From an uncultured Rhodospirillales bacterium (lineage in GTDB: Bacteria > Pseudomonadota > Alphaproteobacteria > ATCC43930 > CGMCC-115725), in the NCBI GenBank assembly GCA_903897565.1, contig CAIUCF010000599.1:1-6017 (forward strand): a stretch of DNA of 6,017 bases, written 5' to 3'. Positions 1 to 5,558 of the stretch are shown in pieces (the first letter of the stretch is position 1; each line of letters starts with the position of its first letter). Position numbers and translations under genes: made by a program. Under the pieces are notes generated by a model. That model did no database searches. It saw nothing but the letters and a program-made list of their open reading frames with translations, and was not told the origin of the DNA.

Positions 1-1
1 C

Positions 2-418
2 CGCTTCGGCTTTCGTCAGGGCGACCGAGCGATCCTGTTGTTCGCCGACCTGATGCGCCAGCATTTCGATAGCCGGGACTTCTTTCTCGGCCATATCGGC
101 GGCGATGATTTCTTCATGGGCGGGCGCAATCTCTGTGCCCAGACGGTCGCGAGCCTGATTACGGAGTTTCTCGCCCGCTTCGCTGCAGACGCGGCCAATT
201 TCTACGATACCGAGACCCAGGCAATCGGCTTCACCATCGCCGCCGATCGCCAGGGCGCTATGCGGGAAATTCCGCTGCTCTCGGCGAGCTGCGCGCTGCT
301 GAACCTCCCGCTCGGTGCGCGGCTGGCAACGCCCGACAGCGTGTCGGCGACCCTCGCCGACCTGAAGAAGCTGGCAAAAGCGGCGCCCTCCAAGCTTGTG
401 CAACGTACGCTGGCGTGA
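2..418 (+). CDS. GGDEF-domain protein, C-terminal fragment (5' end outside the window)
   Basis: This is the last 138 residues of a larger protein; the frame is open to the left edge, so the true start is not visible. It begins with FGFRQGD, which corresponds to the GxxxGD segment of GGDEF domains. About 30 residues on, HIGGDDFF (bases 92-115) is the GGDEF signature with Asp in place of Glu (GGDDF), a change tolerated in active diguanylate cyclases. No RxxD inhibitory site lies five residues before it. After it come a DR-G segment, a run resembling the PLLSxS strand and a closing DLKKLAK helix. This arrangement is typical of GGDEF domains at the C-terminus of EAL-GGDEF proteins that make, break or sense cyclic-di-GMP. 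I infer an EAL or sensor region upstream, which cannot be seen. The family call is fairly safe; whether this copy is catalytic is unknown. Confidence 0.8.
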   Translation, partial: RFGFRQGDRAILLFADLMRQHFDSRDFFLGHIGGDDFFMGGRNLCAQTVASLITEFLARFAADAANFYDTETQAIGFTIAADRQGAMREIPLLSASCALLNLPLGARLATPDSVSATLADLKKLAKAAPSKLVQRTLA

Positions 419-556
419 TCGGGCGCGTGACGCAGGTCAAGACATCGCACTCCGCGCTGGTCTAGGTTAGAGTGGGAAGGGGAATTGCGCCGGGCAGCGC
501 GTTCCTCACTCGTTCCGCCGGCCATCGTGCCGGAAGTTGCCTGCTATGGGTCGTCG

Positions 557-1450
557 ATGGAAAGTCCGTATGAAATTCTCGGCGTCAAGCCGACCGCGAC
601 GGAGGCGGAGATTCGCTCCGCCTATCGCAAGCTCGCGAAAAAGCACCACCCGGACCACAATCCCGGGAATGCCGAGGCTGAGGAGCGCTTCAAGAAGATC
701 TCCAGCGCCAACGCCATCCTGTCCGATGCCGATAAGCGGGCGCGCTTCGACCGCGGCGAAATCGACGCCAGCGGTGCGGAGCGCCCGCAGGAACGACAAT
801 ACTATCGCGACTTCGGCGAAGATGGCGGCAGGGCGAAATACCGCTCGGACGTCCATTTCGATCCCGACGACCTCGAATCGATTTTTGCCCACGCCTTTCG
901 CGGTCGCCAGGCCGGGGGCTTCGAAATGCGAGGTGAGGATATCCGCTACAGCCTGACGGTCGATTTCCTCGACGCAGCCAAGGGCGCAGTCAAGCGGCTT
1001 TCCCTGCCTGACGGGCGGACCCTCGACGTGACGATCCCGGCCGGCCTCACCGATGGTCAGGCGCTCCGTCTGAAGGGCCAGGGCATGCCCGGCCGCGGCA
1101 AGGCGCCGGCAGGGGACGCACTGGTTCAGGTGACCGTGGCGCCGCACCGCTTCTTCAGGCGAGACAAGAACGATATTCTGGTCGAGGTGCCGGTCACCCT
1201 GCAGGAAGCGGTGCTGGGCGCGCGGATTACGGTGCCGACTATCACCGGGGCCGTAACGCTCACCGTGCCGGCCGGCTCCGGCAACGGTACGACCTTGCGG
1301 ATCAAGGGCAAGGGCATCGGCGACGGCCACCAACTGGTGACCTTGAAGGTCGTGCTGCCCAAGGAGTCCGAACCGGAACTCGCGCGCTTTCTCGAGAGCT
1401 GGAAGCCGGAGCATCCGCAGGATCCGCGCCGCGGCATGGAGGTACCATGA
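557..1450 (+). CDS. cbpA: CbpA-type DnaJ-class co-chaperone (class II J-protein)
   Basis: A 297-residue J-protein that should stimulate the ATPase of DnaK and deliver non-native substrates to it in the cytoplasm. The J domain covers residues 1-67 (PYEILGV at the start, HPD at 31-33, KRARFDRGE at the end). The linker (68-125) carries DASGAERP and a short acidic/Phe part in place of a long Gly/Phe region. There is no CxxCxGxG zinc finger, which makes it class II. Two C-terminal substrate-binding domains follow, about 128-205 (LPDGRTLDV, IPAG, LRLKGQG, GDALVQV) and 206-283 (EAVLGA, VPTITG, LRIKGKG). Length matches the family. I chose ATG 557 because the J domain starts there. The frame is open back to a TTG at 485 and contains a GTG at 527, and no good Shine-Dalgarno precedes 557, so the start is less sure than the identity. 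The stop overlaps the start of the next gene (ATGA), so the two are translationally coupled. Confidence 0.93.
   Translation: MESPYEILGVKPTATEAEIRSAYRKLAKKHHPDHNPGNAEAEERFKKISSANAILSDADKRARFDRGEIDASGAERPQERQYYRDFGEDGGRAKYRSDVHFDPDDLESIFAHAFRGRQAGGFEMRGEDIRYSLTVDFLDAAKGAVKRLSLPDGRTLDVTIPAGLTDGQALRLKGQGMPGRGKAPAGDALVQVTVAPHRFFRRDKNDILVEVPVTLQEAVLGARITVPTITGAVTLTVPAGSGNGTTLRIKGKGIGDGHQLVTLKVVLPKESEPELARFLESWKPEHPQDPRRGMEVP
1438..1443 (+). promoter_or_regulatory. Ribosome binding site of cbpM inside the cbpA 3' end
   Basis: GGAGGT is a near-perfect Shine-Dalgarno sequence within the last codons of cbpA. Its spacing is 3 bases to ATG 1447 and 6 bases to ATG 1450, which favours the second ATG as the efficient start. 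It lets ribosomes finishing cbpA start the next gene. Confidence 0.7.
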
Positions 1451-1776
1451 TGCAGATCGAGACAGTGGTCGGCCTGTTTCCCGACCTTGGACATAGCGAA
1501 CTGGTTTCCTGGATCGAGCAGTCCTGGGTTCAGCCCGAAATCATCGACGCCGGTATCTGGCAATTCCACGACATCGACATCGCCCGGGTGCGTCTGATCT
1601 ACGACCTCCGTCGCGAGATCGGCACGCCCGAGGACCAGGTGCCGCTGGTGCTGTCGCTTCTGGACCAGGTGTATGAGTTGCGGAGCATCGTGAAAGCGGT
1701 CTCTCGCGCCGTCATGACCTTGCCGCCGGAGTCGCGCGACCTCGTCGCAGCCGCCTTGCGAGGCGAGGACGACTGA
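1447..1776 (+). CDS. cbpM: CbpM-like chaperone modulator (MerR-type fold)
   Basis: A 109-residue protein directly after cbpA. It resembles the CbpM family, whose Escherichia coli member binds the J domain of CbpA and inhibits its co-chaperone and DNA-binding activities. The N-terminal half (residues about 12-60) has the MerR-like helix pattern: SELVSWIEQSWVQP, then FHDIDIARVRLIYDL, then REIG. The second half (65-105) is a long amphipathic helix with LVLSLLDQVYELR, the usual LDQ(L/V)Y element of this family. No enzymatic motif is visible. Two start codons lie in tandem, ATG 1447 and ATG 1450. GGAGGT at 1438-1443 is only 3 bases from the first and 6 from the second, so translation may begin at 1450 and give 108 residues. 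Either way the start overlaps the cbpA stop. The position next to cbpA strongly supports the assignment, since sequence similarity within the family is low. Confidence 0.85.
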   Translation: MMQIETVVGLFPDLGHSELVSWIEQSWVQPEIIDAGIWQFHDIDIARVRLIYDLRREIGTPEDQVPLVLSLLDQVYELRSIVKAVSRAVMTLPPESRDLVAAALRGEDD

Positions 1777-1785
1777 CGAAGTCGA

Positions 1786-1812
1786 GGGGAAAGCAGCGCG
1801 GCTGCCTTCCCC
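1786..1812. terminator. Hairpin between convergent genes, probable bidirectional terminator
   Basis: GGGGAA, one A/C mismatch and GCAGC pair with GCTGC and TTCCCC around a 3-base loop, giving a stem of about 11 pairs. It starts 10 bases after the cbpM stop and ends 9 bases before the stop of the convergent minus-strand gene at 1821. There is no strong U-run on either side (only TTCGTT to the right and TTCGTCAGTC on the other strand). The position and stem support transcription termination, but efficiency is uncertain. Confidence 0.6.
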
Positions 1813-1820
1813 TTCGTTGC

Positions 1821-2279
1821 CTAGAGCAGACCGTAGACGTCGTAGCCGACTTCCAGCTTGGCGAGATCGGCCTCGCCGATGCCGAAGCATTGGATTCGGT
1901 TGAGCCAGAGATAATCCGGATGCGCGGTGCGGAAGCGCGGCGCGGTGCGGATCTTGGCGCCCGTCGCCATCTTGCCGGCGAGAAAATTGGCGTAGCCGTC
2001 AGGCCCCATATCGATGAAGCCGTTGTAGCGCACGTCGATCAAGGCGCCGTCATGGGTGGTGATGGTCGCGATGACATTGAGCAGCAGCATGCCGTCGGTG
2101 CGCAGGGTGGCGTAGTCGCCGCCCATGGCGTTGATCTTCCCCTTGACGCGCGGCCCGGTAACCGCACCGCCGGTGACCGAGAAGTTCAGGGGGATGCCGT
2201 CCGGCCCGGGGCCGATGACCTCGGGCGGTGCGACAGTGGCCGTGTACGAGAACAGGTGCTCGGTTTCGTATTTGAACAT
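1821..2279 (-). CDS. DUF3237 family protein
   Basis: A 152-residue protein of the DUF3237 family, which has no established function. The family pattern is visible in order: GPGPDGIPLNFSVTGG with a GP-V-GKINAMGGDY stretch (residues about 25-56), RTDGMLLLNV (60-69), HDGALIDVRYNGF (77-89), then an acidic/Tyr segment, FRTAHPDYLWLNRIQCFGIG (about 117-136) and a closing VGYDVYGL. There is no signal peptide or membrane segment, so it is probably cytoplasmic. The frame is open upstream for another 52 codons, but that part overlaps the preceding gene and looks like non-coding Arg/Pro/Ser-rich sequence. ATG 2279 is preceded by AAGGAA (2291-2286) at 6 bases and is the convincing start. The gene begins 25 bases after the amidohydrolase stop, so it is almost certainly the second gene of that operon and may act with that enzyme. 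The family call is firm; the role is inference. Confidence 0.88.
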   Translation of the reverse strand: MFKYETEHLFSYTATVAPPEVIGPGPDGIPLNFSVTGGAVTGPRVKGKINAMGGDYATLRTDGMLLLNVIATITTHDGALIDVRYNGFIDMGPDGYANFLAGKMATGAKIRTAPRFRTAHPDYLWLNRIQCFGIGEADLAKLEVGYDVYGLL

Positions 2280-2285
2280 GAGGAA

Positions 2286-2291
2286 TTCCTT
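2286..2291 (-). promoter_or_regulatory. Ribosome binding site fixing the DUF3237 start
   Basis: AAGGAA on the minus strand lies 6 bases before ATG 2279, in the 25-base gap after the amidohydrolase stop. It argues for this start over the longer upstream reading frame. Confidence 0.65.
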
Positions 2292-2304
2292 CAGGTTGGG
2301 GCTG

Positions 2305-4041
2305 TTACTCGGCCGCGAGCGGGCGGTGATAGCGCTCGGTCCGCTCGACCATCCGGCCGGGCAGGGCGCCCGTCGCCTGATCGTTGCGGCAGATGACTTC
2401 GCCGGACACGATGGTCGCGACGTATCCCTTGGCACTCTGCATCAGCCGGCGGCCATTCGAAGGCAGGTCCGAGACCATGCGCGGGGCATGGAGTTCGAGG
2501 CGATCGAAGTCGATGACATTGACGTCGGCCTTGAGCCCGACCACGAGGCGGCCGCGATCGCTCATGCCCATCATCGCCGCCGGCCGCGACGTCATCGACG
2601 CGATGATGGTCGGCAGCGGAATGCGGGCCGATTGGCGGTCGCGCGCCCAGTGGGTCATCATGAAGGTGGTGTAGGTGGAATCGCAGATCGTGCCGTAATG
2701 CGCGCCGCCATCGCCGAGCGCGGGAACGGTGTTGGGGTGCTCGAGCATCGTCAGCACGTCGTCGAGATTCTGATTCTCGTAATTGGTCGCCGCCAGCAGC
2801 AGCAGGGCGTGGCCGTCCTGCTCGAGCAGCAGGTCATAGGCGACCTCTTCCGGCGTGACGCCACGGGCTTTGGCCAGGGCGAGAATGCTCTGTGATGGCG
2901 ACGGCTCATAGTTCGGCACCAGGCCGAGCGGGTACATCGCCGCGTAGCGACGCGCCACGGTGAAGAAAAATTGCTCGCGGGCTTCCGGTTCTTCGCCGAG
3001 GATCTGTGCCTTGACCTCGGGTTTGCGCATCTCGGCGACACGCTCGGCGAGCGGCAGCTCAGCCAGCTTGCAGTAGGTCGGGTAGGCGCTGAACGGGTTG
3101 AACGAGGCGTCGAGGCCGAGCAGGATGCCGATCGGCCGCGCCAGGATCTGGCCGGTCACCGGCGGGCCATTGTCGTTGGCCTGCGCCGTCCGCTCCAGCA
3201 GGTCGCGCCAACCGTCCTTGTCGTAATAGATCTGGAACAGGCTGTAGGATAGGGGCGAGCCGGTCGCCGCGGCGACCCTCTGGAACATCTCGAAATCCGG
3301 CACCGGATTTTCCAGCGCGAAGATCGCCTGGATTACGCCGCCGCCGGCGTCTTCCATGCCCTGCGCGATCGCGGTGTACTCGGCTTCGACCGAGTGCGCG
3401 CTGGGGATGACGACGCCGTCATTCGACATGTGGAAGATGTTACGGGACGAGCCGAAGCCCAGCGCCCCAACTTCGATTGCCTCGCGCATCAGCCGCCGCA
3501 TCTCTTTTAAATCGGCTTCGGTCGCGGCCGAGCCGTCGATGGCCCGGTTGCCCATGACATAGAAACGCAACGCCGAATGCGGCAGCTGCACGGCGAAGTC
3601 GATATCGTGCGGCCGGCTCTTGAGCGCCGCGACATATTCCGGGAACGTCTCCCAATCCCAGGGCAGGCCCTCGGCGAGCACTACCTCCGGCATGTCCTCG
3701 ACGCCCTCGAGCAGTTTGATGAGCTGGGGGCGATCCTGGGGGCGGCAGGGCGCGAAGCCGACGCCGCAATTCCCGGTCACCACGGTGGTGACGCCGTGGG
3801 AGGAGGAGGGCGAGACTTGGCTCGCCCAGATCAGCTGGCCATCGTAATGGGTGTGGACGTCGATGAAGCCCGGCGTGACGATCTTGCCGGTCGCGTCGAT
3901 TTCCTCGCGGCCGCGCTCTGCTACCTGGCCGATCGCGACGATCTTGCCGCCGGCGATCCCGACATCGCCGAGATATGGCGCGCCGCCGAGCCCGTCGAGG
4001 ATGGTGCCGCCGCGGATTACCAGATCAAGCGTGTTGCTCAT
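2305..4041 (-). CDS. Amidohydrolase of the D-aminoacylase/N-acyl-D-amino-acid deacylase group (COG3653-like)
   Basis: A 578-residue metal-dependent hydrolase of the amidohydrolase superfamily, probably cytoplasmic (no signal peptide). The N-terminal beta part holds LVIRGGTILDG (7-17) and the family run ATGKIVTPGFIDVHTHYDGQ (50-69), which supplies the HxH metal pair H63/H65. GNCG at 90-93 gives C92, matching the metal-binding Cys of D-aminoacylase. PHSALRFYVMG (154-164) and GALGFGSSR (192-200) follow. GDGGAH (443-448) supplies the presumed catalytic Asp 444. GRLVVGLKADVNVID (497-511) is the usual closing small-domain segment. Known relatives deacylate N-acyl-D-amino acids, but many long members have no assigned substrate. 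The barrel strands that normally give two further metal-binding His seem to lack them (see findings), so the exact reaction is open. The start at 4041 is supported by GGGAG 9 bases upstream; the frame runs 24 codons further without family sequence. First gene of an operon with the DUF3237 gene. Confidence 0.88.
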   Translation of the reverse strand: MSNTLDLVIRGGTILDGLGGAPYLGDVGIAGGKIVAIGQVAERGREEIDATGKIVTPGFIDVHTHYDGQLIWASQVSPSSSHGVTTVVTGNCGVGFAPCRPQDRPQLIKLLEGVEDMPEVVLAEGLPWDWETFPEYVAALKSRPHDIDFAVQLPHSALRFYVMGNRAIDGSAATEADLKEMRRLMREAIEVGALGFGSSRNIFHMSNDGVVIPSAHSVEAEYTAIAQGMEDAGGGVIQAIFALENPVPDFEMFQRVAAATGSPLSYSLFQIYYDKDGWRDLLERTAQANDNGPPVTGQILARPIGILLGLDASFNPFSAYPTYCKLAELPLAERVAEMRKPEVKAQILGEEPEAREQFFFTVARRYAAMYPLGLVPNYEPSPSQSILALAKARGVTPEEVAYDLLLEQDGHALLLLAATNYENQNLDDVLTMLEHPNTVPALGDGGAHYGTICDSTYTTFMMTHWARDRQSARIPLPTIIASMTSRPAAMMGMSDRGRLVVGLKADVNVIDFDRLELHAPRMVSDLPSNGRRLMQSAKGYVATIVSGEVICRNDQATGALPGRMVERTERYHRPLAAE

Positions 4042-4050
4042 GACCGTTCT

Positions 4051-4055
4051 CTCCC
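4051..4055 (-). promoter_or_regulatory. Ribosome binding site fixing the amidohydrolase start
   Basis: GGGAG on the minus strand, 9 bases before ATG 4041. It selects this ATG over an in-frame ATG 24 codons upstream at 4113, whose leader has no similarity to the enzyme family. Confidence 0.6.
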
Positions 4056-4103
4056 GTGAATAGCCAGGCGAGGTTGATGTCCCCACCATGGAATCGTCAG
4101 CGT

Positions 4104-4116
4104 CGGATATCATCCG
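4104..4116. repeat. Short inverted repeat CGGAT-3-ATCCG upstream of the amidohydrolase
   Basis: Perfect 5-base arms with a 3-base spacer, 63 bases before the amidohydrolase ATG. A related palindrome, CGGATCCG, lies at 4196-4203 and another CGGAT at 4174-4178, so the half-site occurs repeatedly in this 240-base intergenic region. It could be a regulator binding site; no regulator gene is adjacent. Confidence 0.35.
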
Positions 4117-4136
4117 AACTTTTGCTTGTCCGCCAA
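4109..4136 (-). promoter_or_regulatory. Possible sigma-70-type promoter of the amidohydrolase operon
   Basis: TTGGCG (4136-4131) and GATGAT (4114-4109) on the minus strand are spaced 16 bases apart, and each matches 4 of 6 positions of the vegetative consensus. Transcription would start near 4102, about 60 bases before the ATG. An inverted repeat, CGGAT-ATC-ATCCG (4104-4116), overlaps the putative -10 and could be an operator. Weak boxes like these arise by chance, so this is only a candidate. Confidence 0.3.
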
Positions 4137-4220
4137 TTTGCCCTGTTTGGCCGCGCGCGTCGCCTGGAAATATCGGATGCGCAATAGATCGGAGGCGGAT
4201 CCGGAAGATCGCTGACCCCG

Positions 4221-4253
4221 AAAATCAAAAGGCGGCACCGCAGTACCGCCTTT
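4221..4253 (-). terminator. Intrinsic terminator of the VPLPG-tail protein gene
   Basis: On the minus strand AAAGGCGG and CCGCCTTT form a perfect 8-pair stem around a 10-base loop, followed directly by TTTTGATTTT. It lies 29 bases after the stop at 4283 and is a textbook rho-independent terminator. It separates this gene from the amidohydrolase operon, which must therefore have its own promoter between about 4042 and 4220. Confidence 0.88.
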
Positions 4254-4282
4254 CATTGCCGACGATTGTGATGGGCGAATAA

Positions 4283-4999
4283 TTACGCCGTCGCGCGCCG
4301 TCTCCGGCCGCGCGCGGCCAGCGAGCCGATCCCGAGCAGCGCCGCGGCGAACATTGGCAGCGCGCCCGGGAGAGGGACTGCGGAGATCGCATCGGTCGTC
4401 ACGACGACATTGTTGATGCCGAAGCCCTCGTCATTCCAGGCCTGGTTCGAGTTGCCGATGAAGTCGAGCGTCAGGCCGGCCGCGGAATCGACCAATTGCT
4501 GGGTGAACGAATAGGTGACCGCACCGTCGAAATAGCCGCCATAACCGAAGGCATTCGGGTCAATCGCGACCGCGCCTGCGTCTCCGGGACTGCCCGCGAC
4601 CGGGTATGACTGCGTATTGCCGGGGAAGCCGAAGGTGTAGTTGGTGACCGTGGTGCCGTCGACTTTGAACGTGAAGGCATCGGGACCGTAACCGCCGGTA
4701 TCGCCGTCGAGGCTTCGCAAGGCGTAGAGGTCATAGCTCACGGTTACGTTCGAGTGCGGGGCAAGGCCCGTCAGGTTGAGTTGCGCGTCCGCGCCCTGCG
4801 TCAGGATGCCGATGAAGCTGAGCCCGTTCGGTGCCGTAATGACACCTGCCGAGTTGGGGTTGCCCTGTGCACCGGTCACGGTGAAGCCCGGCGCGGTCAG
4901 GGTACTGAAATTACTGCTGTAGACGACGCCGGCGAAGGCCGGCCCGGATGCCGCGAGCAAGGCAATGCCTGAGACGGCGACGAGAAGATGTTGTTTCAT
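4283..4999 (-). CDS. Secreted protein with VPLPG (PEP-CTERM-like) sorting signal
   Basis: A 238-residue exported protein. Residues 1-23 are a signal peptide (MKQH, a hydrophobic core to about 17, cleavage at AFA|G). The mature part is rich in Gly, Thr, Asn and aromatic residues with alternating strand-like patterns, has no Cys, and ends in NDEGFGINNVVVTT (189-202); I infer a beta-sandwich or lectin-like fold. The C-terminus is a tripartite sorting tail: VPLPG (208-212), a hydrophobic segment (213-229), then R230 and the RRRR cluster 232-235. That is the arrangement of PEP-CTERM/VPLPA-CTERM proteins, which are handled by an exosortase and usually belong to surface or extracellular matrix. No exosortase lies in the window, so it must be encoded elsewhere. 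ATG 4999 has AAGGGAG 6 bases upstream. The gene stands alone, with its own terminator. Molecular function is not recognisable. Confidence 0.87.
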   Translation of the reverse strand: MKQHLLVAVSGIALLAASGPAFAGVVYSSNFSTLTAPGFTVTGAQGNPNSAGVITAPNGLSFIGILTQGADAQLNLTGLAPHSNVTVSYDLYALRSLDGDTGGYGPDAFTFKVDGTTVTNYTFGFPGNTQSYPVAGSPGDAGAVAIDPNAFGYGGYFDGAVTYSFTQQLVDSAAGLTLDFIGNSNQAWNDEGFGINNVVVTTDAISAVPLPGALPMFAAALLGIGSLAARGRRRRATA

Positions 5000-5005
5000 A
5001 AGGTG

Positions 5006-5012
5006 CTCCCTT
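5006..5012 (-). promoter_or_regulatory. Ribosome binding site of the VPLPG-tail protein gene
   Basis: AAGGGAG on the minus strand, 6 bases before ATG 4999, a strong Shine-Dalgarno that fits the signal-peptide start. Confidence 0.65.
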
Positions 5013-5079
5013 CCGTCTTTTTCGAGGTCGCCGGTGGAGCGTTCGAGCGCACCTTGGTCGGGTCCGGGACCGAGCGTCT

Positions 5080-5087
5080 TAACGTTA
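5080..5087. repeat. Palindrome TAACGTTA in the leader of the VPLPG-tail gene
   Basis: A perfect 8-base palindrome in the AT-rich island, directly beside the candidate -10 element and near the predicted transcription start. It could be an operator. A chance origin is possible given its length. Confidence 0.3.
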
Positions 5088-5092
5088 CATTA

Positions 5093-5098
5093 ATCATA
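5093..5098 (-). promoter_or_regulatory. Candidate -10 element for the VPLPG-tail protein gene
   Basis: TATGAT on the minus strand matches 5 of 6 positions of the -10 consensus and sits in an AT-rich island (about 5079-5104) inside otherwise GC-rich DNA. Transcription would start near 5086 and leave a leader of about 87 bases. No TTGACA-like box lies 16-18 bases upstream, so it would need an activator or another sigma factor. An alternative pairing in the same island is TTGCTC, 17 bases, TAACGT. Confidence 0.35.
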
Positions 5099-5195
5099 CG
5101 TTTGGAGCAAGGGTCCCGCTACCTGGGTCCGTAACCTCGAGGCCTGCACACGAGGCGGACATATGCTGCGACAGCAACACCCGAGCAGCGGCTTC

Positions 5196-5438
5196 TCACG
5201 CGTGGTGGCCCATCGCCGAGCGGATCGGGTAATGACTCGGGTAGGGCGCTCGTCGCAAGTCGGGTTTGCCGAGCACGTCGGTGTGGCCGTGGCCGCTGCC
5301 GTGTCCGTTGCTGCCGGGTTTGGCCGACGCGGACGTGGCCAGGCCCGTCGTGACGCAAAAGATCAGCACGAGCAGCTGTAGCGCATGTCGCGGCGCGGAG
5401 ACTGTCTGTAGTCGAGTTCTTGGCCCACCTTCGCTCAC
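5196..5438 (-). CDS. Small exported His/Gly-rich protein, function unknown
   Basis: About 80 residues if started at GTG 5438. Residues 17-39 look like a signal peptide: R17/H18, a hydrophobic core ALQLLVLIFCVTTGLA and a c-region ending ASA|K. The predicted mature peptide is only about 41 residues, with HGSGHGH at 46-52, several Pro/Tyr (APYPSHYP) and GHHA at the end, which suggests metal binding or a surface role but is not diagnostic. No ATG lies between the signal peptide and an ATG at 5543, and the extra 35 residues that ATG would add are Arg/Ser/Gly-rich and look non-coding. GTG has a modest GGCGG 3 bases before it. The start and even the reality of the gene are less certain than its neighbours; the signal peptide is the main support. 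It is the last of three small same-strand genes that all appear exported. Confidence 0.55.
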   Translation of the reverse strand: MSEGGPRTRLQTVSAPRHALQLLVLIFCVTTGLATSASAKPGSNGHGSGHGHTDVLGKPDLRRAPYPSHYPIRSAMGHHA

Positions 5439-5496
5439 GTGCCGCCTATGACCGCTGGGGGTTGTCGCACTGCCCCGTCGCTGGGGTCGGCCGCTA

Positions 5497-5545
5497 CGAT
5501 GCCGGGAACGTCCTCGCTGTGCAACGCCGGACCTGCCGGGCATCG
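5497..5545 (-). repeat. Inverted repeat downstream of the lipoprotein gene
   Basis: CGATGCCGGG (5497-5506) and CCGGGCATCG (5536-5545) pair at 9 of 10 positions around a 29-base loop, starting 13 bases after the lipoprotein stop. There is no following U-run, so it is not a standard terminator. It could shape or stabilise mRNA between the two small genes. Confidence 0.3.
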
Positions 5546-5558
5546 TCAGCCGCGGGCG

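Larger units (their letters stand above)
5060..5130. repeat. Three GGGTCC copies plus an inverted GGACC upstream of the VPLPG-tail gene
   Basis: GGGTCC occurs at 5060-5065, 5111-5116 and 5125-5130. The first is followed after one base by GGACC (5067-5071), giving the inverted repeat GGTCC-G-GGACC. The copies flank the AT-rich island that holds the candidate promoter. The arrangement suits regulator sites on both sides of a promoter, but such GC-rich hexamers are common in this genome type. Confidence 0.3.

Noticed and set aside
472..576. Small plus-strand frame starting at GTG 472 ahead of cbpA
   Set aside because: No ribosome binding site at a proper distance and no protein-like pattern; it runs into the J-domain coding sequence in another frame.
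506..1414. Long minus-strand open frame (302 codons) across cbpA
   Set aside because: It is antisense to a gene with unmistakable J-domain and C-terminal domain motifs; its translation has no recognisable family pattern and reflects third-position GC bias.
1126..1890. Minus-strand open frame of 254 codons covering the cbpA end and cbpM
   Set aside because: It runs through the terminator hairpin and both chaperone genes antisense, and has no domain pattern.
2280..2435. N-terminal extension of the DUF3237 frame
   Set aside because: It overlaps the amidohydrolase end and translates to Arg/Pro/Ser-rich sequence outside the family; the ribosome binding site at 2286-2291 marks ATG 2279.
2125..2895. 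Plus-strand open frame (256 codons) across the amidohydrolase operon
   Set aside because: Antisense to two well-supported genes; His/Arg/Gly-rich low-complexity translation typical of an opposite-strand shadow. The same holds for the frames at 1890-2396, 2971-3252 and 3577-4059.
4088..4282. Small plus-strand open frame (64 codons) between the two minus-strand genes
   Set aside because: It contains the terminator hairpin of the opposite gene and the candidate promoter region, has no ribosome binding site, and resembles no protein.
5119..5358. Minus-strand frame of 79 codons after the His/Gly-rich peptide
   Set aside because: It overlaps that peptide in another frame, is Arg-rich, and has no signal or family pattern.
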